The notes under the pieces are model-generated. The model was not told the DNA's origin and searched no databases. It worked only from the letters and a program-made list of their open reading frames with translations. A stretch of 64,000 nucleotides of DNA from Winslowiella toletana (GTDB taxonomy: Bacteria; Pseudomonadota; Gammaproteobacteria; Enterobacterales; Enterobacteriaceae): positions 62,001-126,000 of the forward strand of contig NZ_JAGGMQ010000001.1 of assembly GCF_017875465.1 (NCBI RefSeq). Direction: 5' to 3'. The position numbers and the translations under genes were made by a program. Of this stretch, positions 1 through 10,481 are shown piece after piece. Each line of letters begins with the position of its first letter. Position 1 is the first letter of the stretch.

Positions 1-745
1 CATCGGGGATCAGCATCGATACCGGTTGTCCAAGCATCGCGGCTTCCGCCTCAATGCCGCCCACACCCCAGCCCAGTACGCCCAGCGCATTGATCATGGT
101 GGTATGGGAGTCGGTGCCGACGAGGGTGTCGGGATACGCGACCTCTTTGCCATCGAGTTGTTCATGCCAGATAGCTTTACCCAGATACTCAAGGTTTACC
201 TGATGGCAAATACCGGTGCCAGGCGGCACTACGCTGAATTTATTGAACGCTTTTTGCCCCCAGCGCAGAAAAACGTAGCGTTCATGGTTACGTTCCATCT
301 CCAGCCGTACGTTCTCTTCAAAGGCATTATCATCGCCAAAACGGTCAACGGTGACCGAGTGGTCAATGACCAGATCAACTGGCGACAGCGGATTCACTTT
401 CGCTACATTGCCGCCGAGGCGTTTGACCGCTTCACGCATCGCCGCCAGATCAACAACCGCTGGCACGCCGGTAAAATCCTGCATCAGCACGCGCGCCGGA
501 CGATAGGCAATTTCGCGGTCGGCATGGGCATCTTGCAGCCAGCCCACCAGCGCCTGAATATCTTCACTGGTAACGGAATCGCCATCCTGCCAGCGCAGCA
601 GGTTTTCCAGCAGCACTTTCAGTGATTTAGGTAAGCGGGAGAGATCACCAAGCTGTTGCGCGGCGCGTGGGAGACTAAAAAAATGATAGCGCTGGCCATC
701 AACGTCCAGTGTGTCCTGGCTGGTTTCGCGTAGGGTTAACGACAT
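1..745 (-). CDS. acnA: Aconitate hydratase A, N-terminal part (cut by window edge)
   Basis: Partial gene read from 745 down to the window edge: 248 codons of a protein that is normally about 890 residues. The start ATG (745-743) follows an AGGAGT-like ribosome site. The reading begins [20 protein letters not shown] and contains the AcnA-type stretches [29 protein letters not shown] and [14 protein letters not shown]. AcnA interconverts citrate and isocitrate in the TCA cycle using a 4Fe-4S cluster; the cluster cysteines lie beyond the window. In E. coli it is the stationary-phase and stress aconitase. It lies downstream of ymiA-yciX-ymiC on the same strand, as in E. coli, with a hairpin terminator between. 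Confidence 0.97.
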   Translation of the reverse strand, partial: MSLTLRETSQDTLDVDGQRYHFFSLPRAAQQLGDLSRLPKSLKVLLENLLRWQDGDSVTSEDIQALVGWLQDAHADREIAYRPARVLMQDFTGVPAVVDLAAMREAVKRLGGNVAKVNPLSPVDLVIDHSVTVDRFGDDNAFEENVRLEMERNHERYVFLRWGQKAFNKFSVVPPGTGICHQVNLEYLGKAIWHEQLDGKEVAYPDTLVGTDSHTTMINALGVLGWGVGGIEAEAAMLGQPVSMLIPD

Positions 746-870
746 AACTCCTCCTTATAATTATCTGGCAACAAAAACCCGAGTGATTACAGGGTTAGTC
801 TTAAAGATAGTATAAACAGGCGTTAACGTTTTGATAACAACACGAAATGACAACAGAAGTAACATTCGTT

Positions 871-908
871 AAAACTAAAACGCCCCAATGAAATTAATCA
901 TTGAGGCG
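871..908 (-). terminator. Rho-independent terminator after ymiC, before acnA
   Basis: On the minus strand an 11-bp stem with one mismatch (arms 898-908 and 881-891, 6-nt loop) is followed by a T-rich run reading TTTTAGTTTT (880-871). It lies 24 nt past the ymiC stop, so it should end the ymiA-yciX-ymiC transcript and insulate acnA. Confidence 0.75.
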
Positions 909-931
909 CATCTTTAACATTTAATGCAATT

Positions 932-1018
932 TTATTGCATTATTACCCACGCGACGCTAGCCCAAATAGCCAGAGAAAACGCGAAAGTAGTAAACCAGGA
1001 AATAGGTGCAATATTCAT
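932..1018 (-). CDS. ymiC: Small single-span membrane protein, third gene of ymiA-yciX-ymiC
   Basis: A 28-codon gene starting with ATG at 1018-1016 and ending TAA at 934-932. The product is almost entirely hydrophobic and aromatic: N-terminal MNIAPISWF, then TTFAFSLAIWASVAWVIMQ, which is enough for one transmembrane helix. E. coli has three very small genes between cysB and acnA, named ymiA, yciX and ymiC; this is the third in the same order, so the symbol rests mainly on synteny. A terminator-like hairpin follows at 871-908, supporting a transcribed unit. Function unknown. The 190-nt gap to yciX contains two adjacent hairpins (about 1112-1145) that could affect its expression. Confidence 0.6.
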   Translation of the reverse strand: MNIAPISWFTTFAFSLAIWASVAWVIMQ

Positions 1019-1111
1019 TATTAACTCGCTAAGACCGGTGTCCGGTCAATCGGGTGTACAACATAAATCAAATTGCGCCAGGCAAATCTGATTTCACCGT
1101 TTTAGTGCAAA

Positions 1112-1145
1112 GGGCTGTAAGCAGCCCGAGCCGAAAGCAAGGCTC
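1112..1145 (-). other. Two adjacent hairpins between yciX and ymiC
   Basis: GGGCTG (1112-1117) pairs with CAGCCC (1122-1127) over a 4-nt loop. Directly beside it GAGCC (1128-1132) pairs with GGCTC (1141-1145) over an 8-nt loop. On the minus strand they lie in the transcript between the two small genes. No poly-T follows, so they do not look like a simple terminator. Confidence 0.4.
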
Positions 1146-1208
1146 TGAATTGGGTAAATCTATTTGAATTGTTATGTCAGCCACGCGGGGTGATGCTGAT
1201 AATTGCTG

Positions 1209-1382
1209 CTATTTACTTTTTTTATCGTCGATCATTGATTCGATAAAGCTGCGTTGCAAGTTGCTCAGACTCCAGGAGTCCGGGATGCAGACGTCTTCAT
1301 CGGCTTTATGATTGCTTTTGCAATAACCGGATTTCATATCACGTACTTGTTGAGGCTTACGTATCAGTGCCTGTTCAAACAT
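1209..1382 (-). CDS. yciX: Small cytoplasmic protein, second gene of ymiA-yciX-ymiC
   Basis: A 57-codon gene, ATG at 1382-1380 and TAG at 1211-1209, starting 13 nt after the ymiA stop with a GAGG-like ribosome site in the overlap region. The product is hydrophilic and charged, beginning MFEQALIRKPQQVRDMKSGY and ending in a lysine-rich tail DDKKSK. It has two cysteines (about residues 21 and 32) and no membrane segment. Its place directly after ymiA and before a tiny membrane gene matches E. coli yciX; the name is given by position, not from a recalled alignment. Function unknown. Confidence 0.55.
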   Translation of the reverse strand: MFEQALIRKPQQVRDMKSGYCKSNHKADEDVCIPDSWSLSNLQRSFIESMIDDKKSK

Positions 1383-1395
1383 GATTCAACCCTCA

Positions 1396-1545
1396 CTAGC
1401 TCCAAATCATCCATGCAACAACAACCCAAAACAGCGCTGATGCAGCAAATACCGTCAACCATGCAAGACGGCGAGTATAACTACGACGTTCATGTCTGGT
1501 CGCTTTCTCCCGAATCACGGGCTGTACAGTTAATCTAGTAGCCAT
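1396..1545 (-). CDS. ymiA: YmiA family small membrane protein
   Basis: A 49-codon gene (ATG 1545-1543, TAG 1398-1396). The N-terminal half is basic (EKATRHERRSYTRR) and the C-terminal half is a single hydrophobic span. The stretch RRLAWLTVFAASALFWVVVA closely resembles the AWLAVFLGSALFWVVVALLIW segment of E. coli YmiA, so the family call is direct. The positive-inside rule predicts the N-terminus in the cytoplasm. It is the first gene of a probable three-gene small-protein operon lying between cysB and acnA. The ribosome site before the ATG is weak and a downstream GTG (codon 10) cannot be excluded as start. Function unknown. Confidence 0.8.
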   Translation of the reverse strand: MATRLTVQPVIREKATRHERRSYTRRLAWLTVFAASALFWVVVAWMIWS

Positions 1546-1997
1546 AGTTTTTGATAATCACTCTCATTAGAAACGATTGTTAACACCAATCAAGATTTAG
1601 GACGAATCCTAAACAGTTTGTTTCTCAAAATCCAGCTATTTTTACTGCGCCCATCGATTAACACTATTTATCAAAACTAAACCGGCCGATAAGCGAAATT
1701 AAAGTTACTGACAAAATAAAAATATAACTTTAACTCAAATATTTTCCGGATAATTCGAGATTAGTTCCATATTTTAATGGAGTCTTTAACTTACCTCCTT
1801 TCCTGATATGGCTCTGTATTCTCTTGATAACTGGAGTATGGGAATTATCCTGGCAGCGCGCAAAGACTGCCATTGAAAAGTGTGTACTGTTTCGCATTTA
1901 GAAAGAAACAATAGGAAAACATGTGATACATGTTTCATTTACAGAAAAATAGTAACTGGTGTTTATCTTACCAGCACAAAGTCGTACCAATGGTTAT
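1546..1997 (-). other. Intergenic region upstream of ymiA
   Basis: A 450-nt AT-rich stretch with no convincing gene. It should hold the ymiA promoter on the minus strand. The only clear structure is a 7-bp inverted repeat with a 4-nt spacer, TTTAGGACGAATCCTAAA at 1596-1613, about 50-70 bp before the ymiA start; it could be an operator. Confidence 0.5.
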
Positions 1998-2019
1998 AAA
2001 AAAAGGCCGCTTTGCGGCC
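1998..2019 (-). terminator. Rho-independent terminator of cysB
   Basis: On the minus strand a perfect GGCCGC-AAA-GCGGCC hairpin (2019-2005) is followed by seven T residues (2004-1998). It begins 29 nt after the cysB stop. Confidence 0.9.
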
Positions 2020-2047
2020 AGTTCGACGGATTGAACAAACGCAGCGG

Positions 2048-3163
<1,116 letters not shown>

Positions 3164-3220
3164 TCATTTTTCTTAAATATGTATAGCTTTTCGCTATAAG
3201 GGGGGGTGGGTGCCACTGGC

Positions 3221-3244
3221 ACGGGCGGCGATAACGCCGCCCGT
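3221..3244. repeat. REP-like palindrome, copy 1
   Basis: A perfect 10-bp inverted repeat ACGGGCGGCG-ATAA-CGCCGCCCGT just past the topA stop. No T-run follows on either strand. Two near-identical palindromes occur at 36012-36083, so this looks like a dispersed extragenic palindrome rather than a topA-specific terminator; it may still stop or stabilise the transcript. Confidence 0.7.
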
Positions 3245-3249
3245 ATCAA

Positions 3250-5853
3250 TTACTTCTTCTTAGTCACCTGCCATTTGCCATCAACAAAGAACGCGGACCA
3301 GCCGGTGGCTTTGCCCTCTTTCTCTGAACTGACGTACTGCTGTTTAGTTTTGCGACTAAAGCGTACTACGGTGGCATTGCCTTCGTCATCGGCTTCCGGC
3401 GCATCGGCCAGATAGCGCAGTTTCTCCGGCAGACGGTCTTTAAAGCGTTTCAGCTCAGCCACCAGTGGCGCACGGGTTTCACGAGATTTCGGGAAGGTAT
3501 TCGCCGCAAGGAACACTCCGGCAGCGCCATCACGCAACACAAAGTAAGCGTCCGACTTCTCGCACTGCAGTTCTGGTAACGGCACCGGATCTTCTTTCGG
3601 TGGCGCAACATCACCATTGCGCAGGATCTTGCGGGTGTTTTTACAGTCGTCATTGGTGCAGGCCATGTATTTACCGAAACGTCCCATTTTCAGGTGCATT
3701 TCAGAACCACATTTCTCACACTCAACAATCGGACCGTCATAACCTTTGATGCGGAACTCACCCTGCTCGATTTCATAACCGTCACAGCCCGGGTTGTTAC
3801 CACACACATGCAGCTTGCGCTGGTTATCGATCAGATAGCTGTCCATCGCGGTGCCACACTTCTGGCAACGATGGCGGGCACGCAGGGCGTTGGTTTCCGC
3901 ATCATCCCCTTCCAGAATATTGAGAACTTCATTTTCCGGAATCAGGTTGATGGTCTGCTTACAGCGCTCTTTCGGCGGTAAAGCATAACCGGAACAGCCA
4001 AGGAACACGCCGGTGCTGGCAGTACGGATCCCCATCTGGCGGCTACAGGTCGGGCAGTCGATAGTGGTCAGCACCATCTGGTTTGGCTGCATGCCGCCCT
4101 CTTCAGGATCTTTTTCTGCCTGTTCAAGCTGCTGACTGAATTCACCAAAGAACTTATCCAGTACGCCTTTCCACTGCGCCTGATTGTTCGCCACTTCGTC
4201 GAGGCTGCTTTCCATATGCGCGGTGAAGTCGTAATTCATCAGCTCACGGAAGTTAGACTCTAAACGGTCAGTAACAATCTCACCCATTTTTTCCGCGTAG
4301 AAACGGCGGCTTTCAACGCGCACATAACCGCGATCCTGAATGGTGGAGATAATCGAAGCATAGGTCGATGGACGGCCGATACCGCGTTTTTCCAGCTCAC
4401 GCACCAGCGAGGCTTCGCTGAAACGCGCAGGCGGTTTGGTAAAGTGCTGACTGGGTTTCAGCTGTTGCAGGCTGAGCTCTTCGCCAACGTTTACTGGCGG
4501 CAGGGTACGATCTTCATCGCCCTTACGCAGTGCTGGCATTACTTTAGTCCAGCCATCGAAACGCAGCGTGCGGCCTTTCGCCTTCAGTTTAAAATCACCG
4601 GCGGTTACGGTCAGCGTGGTGGAGTCATACTGCGCAGGCATCATCTGACAGGCGACAAACTGGCGCCAGATCAGCTGATAGAGTTTTTGCGCATCAGCTT
4701 CCATATCTTTCAGCTGTTCGGCCTGCACATTCACATCAGAAGGACGAATCGCTTCGTGCGCTTCCTGTGAATTATCTTTGCTGGCGTAGGTGAGCGCATC
4801 TTTCGGCAGATATTTCGCGCCGAAACTCTCTTTCACATAATCACGCACCATCGCCACCGCATCCTGACTCAGGTTGGTGGAGTCAGTACGCATATAGGTG
4901 ATATGACCCGCTTCATACAGGCGCTGCGCCATCATCATGGTTTTCTTTACGCCGAAGCCCAGACGGGTGCTCGCCGCCTGTTGCAGCGTCGATGTAATAT
5001 AAGGTGCGCCCGGCTTGCTGCTGGTCGGCTTATCTTCGCGGTCAGATACCACATAGCGCGCTTTTTCCAGCAGGCTGACGGCGGCGTGGGTCTGCTCACC
5101 GTTAACCGGACGGAACGGCTTATCACCCTGATGGGTGACCTGCATCGGCAGATCGCTGCCTTTCGGCGTGGTCAGATCGGCATCCAGTTCCCAGTACTCT
5201 TCCGGAACAAAGGCTTTAATCTCGCGCTCACGCTCCACCACCAGACGCACCGCAACCGACTGTACGCGGCCAGCGGAGAGTCCACGGGCAATCTTTTTCC
5301 ACAGCAGCGGCGAGACCATATAACCCACCACGCGGTCCATAAAACGACGCGCCTGCTGAGCGTTAACCCGATCAATATTCAGCTCGCCCGGTTTCTCGAA
5401 CGCCTGTTGAATCGCATTTTTGGTAATTTCGTTAAATACCACGCGGCTGTAGCGTGATTCATCGCCACCGATCACTTCCCGCAGGTGCCAGGCAATGGCT
5501 TCCCCTTCGCGGTCAAGGTCCGTTGCGAGATAGATATGGTCAGCATTTTCAGCTAACGATTTCAGCTCGGCGACCACTTTCTCTTTACCGGGCAAAATCT
5601 GATAATCGGCTTCCCAACCATGATAAGGGTCGACGCCCATACGGCTGACTAATGCCGCTTTTTCGTCCTTCTTAACCTTTTTCTTGGGGGTTTTACTGGT
5701 TGTAGAGTCAGCGCTCTTTTTAACTGTTGAACCACTGGTCGGCAAATCGCGTATATGACCGACGCTGGATTTAACCACGTAGTCATTACCGAGATATTTA
5801 TTGATTGTTTTGGCCTTTGCCGGGGACTCAACTATTACGAGAGCTTTACCCAT
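3250..5853 (-). CDS. topA: DNA topoisomerase I (type IA)
   Basis: 867 residues (E. coli 865). The N-terminal TOPRIM domain starts [20 protein letters not shown] and carries the metal-binding ATDLDREGE motif near residues 110-116. The active-site tyrosine is in [10 protein letters not shown] near residue 320. The C-terminus has three four-cysteine zinc ribbons (from [18 protein letters not shown] and CEKCGSEMH) followed by two further degenerate ribbon repeats ending in a lysine-rich tail. The enzyme relaxes negative supercoils by single-strand passage. It is transcribed alone, divergently from yciN, with about 400 bp of regulatory space upstream; in E. coli several promoters including a heat-shock one lie there. 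Confidence 0.98.
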   Translation of the reverse strand: MGKALVIVESPAKAKTINKYLGNDYVVKSSVGHIRDLPTSGSTVKKSADSTTSKTPKKKVKKDEKAALVSRMGVDPYHGWEADYQILPGKEKVVAELKSLAENADHIYLATDLDREGEAIAWHLREVIGGDESRYSRVVFNEITKNAIQQAFEKPGELNIDRVNAQQARRFMDRVVGYMVSPLLWKKIARGLSAGRVQSVAVRLVVEREREIKAFVPEEYWELDADLTTPKGSDLPMQVTHQGDKPFRPVNGEQTHAAVSLLEKARYVVSDREDKPTSSKPGAPYITSTLQQAASTRLGFGVKKTMMMAQRLYEAGHITYMRTDSTNLSQDAVAMVRDYVKESFGAKYLPKDALTYASKDNSQEAHEAIRPSDVNVQAEQLKDMEADAQKLYQLIWRQFVACQMMPAQYDSTTLTVTAGDFKLKAKGRTLRFDGWTKVMPALRKGDEDRTLPPVNVGEELSLQQLKPSQHFTKPPARFSEASLVRELEKRGIGRPSTYASIISTIQDRGYVRVESRRFYAEKMGEIVTDRLESNFRELMNYDFTAHMESSLDEVANNQAQWKGVLDKFFGEFSQQLEQAEKDPEEGGMQPNQMVLTTIDCPTCSRQMGIRTASTGVFLGCSGYALPPKERCKQTINLIPENEVLNILEGDDAETNALRARHRCQKCGTAMDSYLIDNQRKLHVCGNNPGCDGYEIEQGEFRIKGYDGPIVECEKCGSEMHLKMGRFGKYMACTNDDCKNTRKILRNGDVAPPKEDPVPLPELQCEKSDAYFVLRDGAAGVFLAANTFPKSRETRAPLVAELKRFKDRLPEKLRYLADAPEADDEGNATVVRFSRKTKQQYVSSEKEGKATGWSAFFVDGKWQVTKKK

Positions 5854-6258
5854 ATTTACCTTTACCTAATGAAAACTTCCGAATGTAGTGGCGGCGCTTA
5901 TCGGGACATTTGCAGCGCGATAATGATATTGCAGCGGTGCTGAGTCATTTCAACCCTGCGACGCCAGACTGCATATTACCGTAAATGCGTCACTCCAACC
6001 CGCTGATTAACGACATCTTTTAGCTTAACACTCGCATCTGCTGGTTCATCAATAAACCCTGTTTTACGCCCGGAACCAGAAACGCCCACACTGTACCTGA
6101 TAAAATCTGATACGCAACTTAATTAGCATCTCAGGCAAGTTTATGCCAGTCAGCGCCCCGTTTTGCGCCGATGAAAAACCGCGCACAGGGTTTGCCGATT
6201 TCGTTTGCAGGCAAGTAATATAGAAGGAAATCACGATTTGTAAAAAGGAGATTAAAAT
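5854..6258. promoter_or_regulatory. Divergent topA / yciN control region
   Basis: 405 nt without a credible gene between the divergent topA and yciN starts. It must contain both promoters. No unambiguous -35/-10 pair or operator was assigned by eye. An AAAAAGGAG ribosome site directly precedes yciN. Confidence 0.5.
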
Positions 6259-6513
6259 ATGTACGCTGAAACACAGCCAATTGACGCTGCGGCTCTGCTG
6301 GTAAAAGCCAATACGATGATCGCTGAACATGAGAACTATTTCGCTGGCATGGAAGCCACCGCCGTCGAACAGAATGGCAATATTCTGGTATTTCGCGGCA
6401 ACTATTTTCTCGATGAACAAGGCTTGCCCACCAGCAAAAGCACCACGGTATTTAACGTGTTTAAATTTCTGGCGCTGCAACTCTCCGCGCAGTATCACCT
6501 GAAGGAAGAGTAA
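6259..6513 (+). CDS. yciN: YciN family protein (DUF2498)
   Basis: 84 residues (E. coli YciN 83), beginning [20 protein letters not shown], after a strong AAAAAGGAGATTAAAAT leader. The small acidic protein has no signal peptide or membrane segment. The family is conserved in enterobacteria next to topA and is of unknown function; transcription divergent from topA is the usual arrangement. It is monocistronic, followed immediately by a hairpin that overlaps its stop codon, and converges on sohB. Confidence 0.93.
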   Translation: MYAETQPIDAAALLVKANTMIAEHENYFAGMEATAVEQNGNILVFRGNYFLDEQGLPTSKSTTVFNVFKFLALQLSAQYHLKEE

Positions 6514-6532
6514 GGCCCGGCAAACCGGGCCT
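6513..6532. terminator. Hairpin between convergent yciN and sohB
   Basis: An 8-bp perfect stem AGGCCCGG-CAAA-CCGGGCCT starts at the last base of the yciN stop and ends 6 nt before the end of sohB. It has no T-run; it probably serves both convergent genes as a weak terminator or 3'-end stabiliser. Confidence 0.55.
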
Positions 6533-6538
6533 CAGTGA

Positions 6539-7588
6539 TTACAGCAGTGGCTTTTCACCGCGCTGCCAGAACTTTAACAGCAGACGCTCAGCACTGGCTG
6601 CAGCGCTGCTGGTAAAGCGGTCCATCATGCGTTTACGTCGTACGTAACGCACCGCAATCACCTCAAACTTATCCATTTCGGCGATAATCAGATCATCGCT
6701 GGTGCCGATATTGTCAATCAGACCCTTTTCCAGCGCCTGGCGACCGTACCAGTGCTCGCCGGTTGCGACCTGATCGATATCCAGTGACGGACGCATCTCA
6801 TGAACAAACTGCTTAAACAGCAGATGGGTTTCATTCAGATCTTCACGAAATTTCTCACGCCCCTGCTCGGTGTTTTCACCAAACAGCGTCAGCGTCCGTT
6901 TGTATTCACCGGCGGTATGCAGCTCCACATCAATATCGTTGCGTTTCAGCAGGCGATTAAAGTTCGGGATCTGCGCCACGACGCCAATCGAGCCAATAAT
7001 CGAGAACGGCGCCGCGACGATGCGATCGGCCACACAGGCCATCATATAGCCGCCGCTGGCCGCCACTTTATCCACCGCCACGGTCAGGCGAATGCCCTTC
7101 TGCCGTAATCGCTCCAGCTGCGAGGAGGCCAGACCATAACCGTGCACCACGCCGCCCGGACTCTCCAGCCGCAACAGCACTTCGTCACTGGCGCTGGCCA
7201 CCGCCATCACCGCCGAAATCTCTTCACGCAGTGAAGCCACTTCGCCGGCATCCATACTGCCTTTGAAATCCAGCACCCACAGCGTGGACTTGCCGCTTTC
7301 ACTCTTCAGGCCCTGCTTTGCACGCTGTTTAGCGACTTTTGCTTCCTGCTTATCCTGCTTCTTACGCGACTTATGCCACAGTTTCTGATCATGATGCTTC
7401 ATCTTCGCCAGCATCAACTGATCTTTCATCTCGCGATATTGATCGCCCAGATCGGTGACCTTTAACTGTCCGCTTTGCGCGCGTTTGCGCTGTGCCAGAT
7501 TGACAAAAATGATCGCAATGGCAGCAATCGCCACGACCACCGTCACTGTTTTGGCTAAAAACAATCCATAATATGAGAGTAATTCCAC
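6539..7588 (-). CDS. sohB: Inner-membrane S49 family protease SohB
   Basis: 349 residues, identical in length to E. coli SohB. An N-terminal membrane anchor (about residues 5-30) is followed by a charged linker rich in K, R and Q (about 60-95), then the S49 protease domain. The domain shows LESPGGVVHGYG and the nucleophile-bearing segment KVAASGGYMMACVADRIVAA, then IIGSIGVV. The family is related to signal-peptide peptidase SppA and acts in the periplasm; SohB overexpression compensates loss of DegP in E. coli. It is transcribed alone, convergent with yciN and divergent from yciK. Confidence 0.97.
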   Translation of the reverse strand: MELLSYYGLFLAKTVTVVVAIAAIAIIFVNLAQRKRAQSGQLKVTDLGDQYREMKDQLMLAKMKHHDQKLWHKSRKKQDKQEAKVAKQRAKQGLKSESGKSTLWVLDFKGSMDAGEVASLREEISAVMAVASASDEVLLRLESPGGVVHGYGLASSQLERLRQKGIRLTVAVDKVAASGGYMMACVADRIVAAPFSIIGSIGVVAQIPNFNRLLKRNDIDVELHTAGEYKRTLTLFGENTEQGREKFREDLNETHLLFKQFVHEMRPSLDIDQVATGEHWYGRQALEKGLIDNIGTSDDLIIAEMDKFEVIAVRYVRRKRMMDRFTSSAAASAERLLLKFWQRGEKPLL

Positions 7589-7790
7589 TCAATCCGCCTT
7601 GATTTACATAGCATTAGGGGCCAGCCCTTAGTTTAGCTGACTGGATGCGCTTCGTCGCCTGATTCAGTGTGTAACAGCCCGAATTGCCCCCTGTCAGCAT
7701 TGAACTCGCTGCTTTTTTCAGGCATAAAACACTTTATTCATGACGCGCCACTCTCTATTGCCAGAGTTATTTATGTCAGAGGAACATGCT

Positions 7791-8552
7791 GTGCACTATC
7801 AACCGAAGAGCGATCTGCTTAACCACCGAATTATTCTGGTCACCGGCGCCAGCGACGGTATTGGCCGCGAAGCGGCGCTGACTTACGCGCGCTACGGCGC
7901 TGAACTGGTGCTGCTGGGCCGTAATGCACAAAAACTGCAACAAGTCAGCGACGAAGTGAATGCGCTGGGCAAGGGTTCGGCGCGCTGGTTTACGCTTGAT
8001 ATGGAACAGGCAACGCCGGAGAGCTGCCAGCAGCTGGCGGAAACCGTCGGCCAGCACTATCCGCGTCTCGACGGGGTGCTGCATAACGCCGGGGTGCTGG
8101 GCGATATTGTGCCGCTGGAACAGCTGCAACCGGCAGTGTGGCAGCAGGTGATGCAGGTGAATGTCGATGCCACCTTCTTTCTTACCCAGGCGCTGCTTCC
8201 CCTGCTGCTGAAATCAGACAGTGGTTCGCTGGTATTTACCAGTTCCAGCGTGGGCCGTACCGGTCGTGCCGGCTGGGGCGCTTATGCGGTATCTAAATTC
8301 GCCACCGAAGGCATGATGCAGGTACTGGCCGATGAGTATGACAGTCGCCACCTGCGCGTTAACTGTATCAATCCCGGCGGTACACGCACCAAAATGCGCG
8401 CCAGCGCCTTCCCGCAAGAAGATGCGGCGAAGCTGAAAACCCCGGCGGATATTATGCCGCTCTACCTTTATTTAATGGGTGATGACAGCCGCCGTAAGAC
8501 CGGCGTCAGCTATGATGCGCAGCCAGGCCGCAAAGCGGGAGCAGCGGAATAA
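7791..8552 (+). CDS. yciK: Short-chain dehydrogenase/reductase YciK
   Basis: 253 residues (E. coli 252). The start chosen is GTG at 7791, giving (M)HYQPKSDLLNHRIILVTG, because this matches the E. coli N-terminus and AGAGGA lies 7 nt upstream; in-frame ATGs at 7740 and 7773 would add unconserved residues. The Rossmann glycine motif TGASDGIG, the NAG motif (HNAGVLG), the catalytic Ser (TSSSVG) and YxxxK (YAVSK) are all present. The substrate is not established. The stop codon overlaps the btuR start by one base, so yciK and btuR are translationally coupled. Confidence 0.95.
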   Translation: MHYQPKSDLLNHRIILVTGASDGIGREAALTYARYGAELVLLGRNAQKLQQVSDEVNALGKGSARWFTLDMEQATPESCQQLAETVGQHYPRLDGVLHNAGVLGDIVPLEQLQPAVWQQVMQVNVDATFFLTQALLPLLLKSDSGSLVFTSSSVGRTGRAGWGAYAVSKFATEGMMQVLADEYDSRHLRVNCINPGGTRTKMRASAFPQEDAAKLKTPADIMPLYLYLMGDDSRRKTGVSYDAQPGRKAGAAE

Positions 8553-9145
8553 TGGCCGCTGACGATCGTCATCAGCAGCGCCAGCAGCGTCTGAAAGAGC
8601 AGGTCGATGCGCGCGTTGCCGCCGCAACCACCTCGCGCGGCATTCTGATGGTGTTTACCGGCAATGGTAAAGGGAAAACCACTGCGGCCTTTGGCACCGC
8701 CACGCGCGCGGTTGGTCACCAGAAGCGTGTCGGTGTGATCCAGTTTATTAAAGGTGAATGGCCGAACGGCGAGCGTAATTTACTGGAACCTTTTGGTGTT
8801 GAATTTCAGGTCATGGCCACCGGCTTTACCTGGGACACACAAAATCGGCAAACCGATACCGCCGCCTGTTTACAGGTGTGGCAGCATGGCAAACGGATGT
8901 TGCAGGATGAAACGCTGGATTTAGTGATTTTCGATGAGCTGACCTATATGGTCAGTTTTGACTATCTGCCGTTAGACGAGGTGCTGACAGCATTGCAGCA
9001 GAGGCCTGCGCATCAAAGCGTGATTATCACCGGACGTGGTTGTCATCGTGAGATTCTGGAACTCGCGGATACCGTCAGCGAGATGCGGCCGGTTAAGCAT
9101 GCGTTTGATGCCGGTATTCAGGCACAGCAAGGGATTGACTGGTAA
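8552..9145 (+). CDS. btuR: Cob(I)yrinic acid a,c-diamide adenosyltransferase
   Basis: 197 residues (E. coli BtuR 196). The P-loop variant GNGKGKTT is at residues 37-44, and IFDELTYMV carries the family's acidic motif. The enzyme transfers the 5'-deoxyadenosyl group of ATP to the reduced cobalt of corrinoids, making adenosylcobalamin for salvage or synthesis. It begins inside the TAATG junction with yciK, forming a two-gene operon as in E. coli. It converges with rluB, with a terminator between. Confidence 0.97.
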   Translation: MAADDRHQQRQQRLKEQVDARVAAATTSRGILMVFTGNGKGKTTAAFGTATRAVGHQKRVGVIQFIKGEWPNGERNLLEPFGVEFQVMATGFTWDTQNRQTDTAACLQVWQHGKRMLQDETLDLVIFDELTYMVSFDYLPLDEVLTALQQRPAHQSVIITGRGCHREILELADTVSEMRPVKHAFDAGIQAQQGIDW

Positions 9146-9174
9146 TAAAAAAAACGGGCGGTAAAACCGCCCGT
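9146..9174 (-). terminator. Terminator between convergent btuR and rluB
   Basis: An 8-bp stem ACGGGCGG-TAAAA-CCGCCCGT (9154-9174) has a run of A on its left, so on the minus strand the hairpin is followed by eight T. It is a canonical rho-independent terminator for rluB and may also act on btuR. Confidence 0.85.
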
Positions 9175-9181
9175 GATGTAC

Positions 9182-10084
9182 TTAACCCTGACGGCGTCTG
9201 CCGCCAGGTTTTGCCGCTTTAGCTGCTGAACGACGATTACTGGTGGTGCTCACCTGCGTATGACGTTTCACCGCACGACGAATCTGATTCGCTTTGGTGC
9301 GACGACGATCTTTCTCAACCGCTACTTTGGTAACGGTTTCCGGCGGCAGACCCACCAGCTCACGTAAGTAGTTGGTCGGTTGCAGTTCCAGCTCGGTCCA
9401 GCCGCCACGTGGCAGACCTTTTGGCAGATTGATATCGCCGTAGCGCACCCGGATCAGACGACTCACCTGCACACCTACCGCTTCCCACAGACGGCGCACT
9501 TCGCGGTTACGTCCCTCGGTCAGGGTAACGTTGTACCACTGGTTAATCCCTTCACCACCGCCAAACTTAATGGTTTTGAATGCCGCCGGACCATCTTCCA
9601 GTTGAACGCCACGGCTCAGCAGACGAATTTTATCTTCATCAACTTCACCAAATACGCGTACGGCGTATTCGCGTTCAACTTCCTGGCTTGGATGCATCAG
9701 ACGGTTGGCCAGTTCACCATCAGTGGTGAACAGCAGCAGACCACAGGTATTGACATCCAGACGACCGACGGCAATCCAGCGCGCACCACGCAGTTTTGGC
9801 AGACGATCAAACACGGTTGGACGCCCTTCCGGGTCATTGCGGGTACAGAGTTCGCCTTCCGGCTTGTAGTAAGCCAGCACACGACAAACTTCGGTGGCAG
9901 ACTCATTAATAGAAACAACATGTCCATCAATACGGATCTTCAGCGCTTTATCGAGTTCGACGCGGTCGCCCAGGGTCGCCAGCTTGCCTTCGACACTGAC
10001 GCGTCCGGCAGAGATCATGGTTTCGATTTCACGACGTGAACCGTGTCCGGCACGTGCTAATACTTTTTGTAACTTTTCGCTCAT
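9182..10084 (-). CDS. rluB: 23S rRNA pseudouridine(2605) synthase
   Basis: 300 residues (E. coli RluB 291). An S4 RNA-binding domain spans about residues 1-60 ([18 protein letters not shown]). The RsuA-type catalytic domain carries the catalytic aspartate in [13 protein letters not shown] (D110). The C-terminal tail beyond about residue 245 is strongly basic ([18 protein letters not shown]), as usual for RluB. It modifies U2605 of 23S rRNA. It lies next to btuR as in E. coli, but on its 5' side E. coli has yciQ while here a mobile-element-like island begins within about 20 bp of the start codon. Confidence 0.97.
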   Translation of the reverse strand: MSEKLQKVLARAGHGSRREIETMISAGRVSVEGKLATLGDRVELDKALKIRIDGHVVSINESATEVCRVLAYYKPEGELCTRNDPEGRPTVFDRLPKLRGARWIAVGRLDVNTCGLLLFTTDGELANRLMHPSQEVEREYAVRVFGEVDEDKIRLLSRGVQLEDGPAAFKTIKFGGGEGINQWYNVTLTEGRNREVRRLWEAVGVQVSRLIRVRYGDINLPKGLPRGGWTELELQPTNYLRELVGLPPETVTKVAVEKDRRRTKANQIRRAVKRHTQVSTTSNRRSAAKAAKPGGRRRQG

Positions 10085-10100
10085 AGAGCAGCCTCACTGT

Positions 10101-10136
10101 CGCCTTCACAGGCGTCATGGTATTCTTTAAAAACAA
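10101..10136. repeat. 36-bp direct repeat, copy 1 (attachment-site candidate)
   Basis: A 36-bp sequence starting CGCCTTCACAGGCGTCATGG is repeated without mismatch at 11605-11640, 1504 bp away. It lies just upstream of rluB and about 90 bp before a decayed integrase start. The same order, repeat then integrase head, is seen at copy 2, which suggests att sites of integrated elements. Confidence 0.8.
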
Positions 10137-10195
10137 CGAGTTATGCCGAAACTCTACATAACTCACTGATATGTAAACATTTCACGGTACACAGC

Positions 10196-10480
10196 ATGGC
10201 AAACAACATGTCACACAAGCTGTCACATACGATGATACGTGGCCGCACATACTACACGAATTTTAGATTAAATGATTCTTCTGGTTTAGTCCGGATTTCT
10301 TTAGGCACAGATAGCTACAAGATGGATGTGGCAAAAAAATTGGCGGAATTACCTCTGCCAGCTGTGGTGACCGTCAACCGGATATGGAGGAGTGGCTCTG
10401 CGATGAATGCCATGTTCGCTGGCAGGAAGCGATTAAGGAACATCATCAACAACCGCAGCAGGACGCTTAATTTGTATTAG
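10196..10480 (+). pseudogene. Remnant of a phage-type integrase N-terminus, copy 1
   Basis: An open frame of 94 codons whose first 45 or so residues (MSHKLSHTMIRGRTYYTNFR, then LNDSSGLVRISLGTDSY) look like the arm-site DNA-binding N-terminus of prophage tyrosine recombinases. The rest (from about KKLAELPL) no longer looks like an integrase and no catalytic R-H-R-Y residues exist, so at least 300 residues are missing. A similar N-terminal fragment is seen after the second direct repeat at 11712-11864. The identification as integrase is from sequence resemblance only. Confidence 0.55.
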
Positions 10481-10481
10481 C

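Noticed and set aside
1254..1538. A 94-codon plus-strand frame between acnA and cysB
   Set aside because: It is antisense to ymiA and yciX, which have recognisable family features and synteny.
3250..5853. Many frames of 60-180 codons on the opposite strand of topA
   Set aside because: They are shadows of a high-G+C coding strand; none has a ribosome site or family motif.
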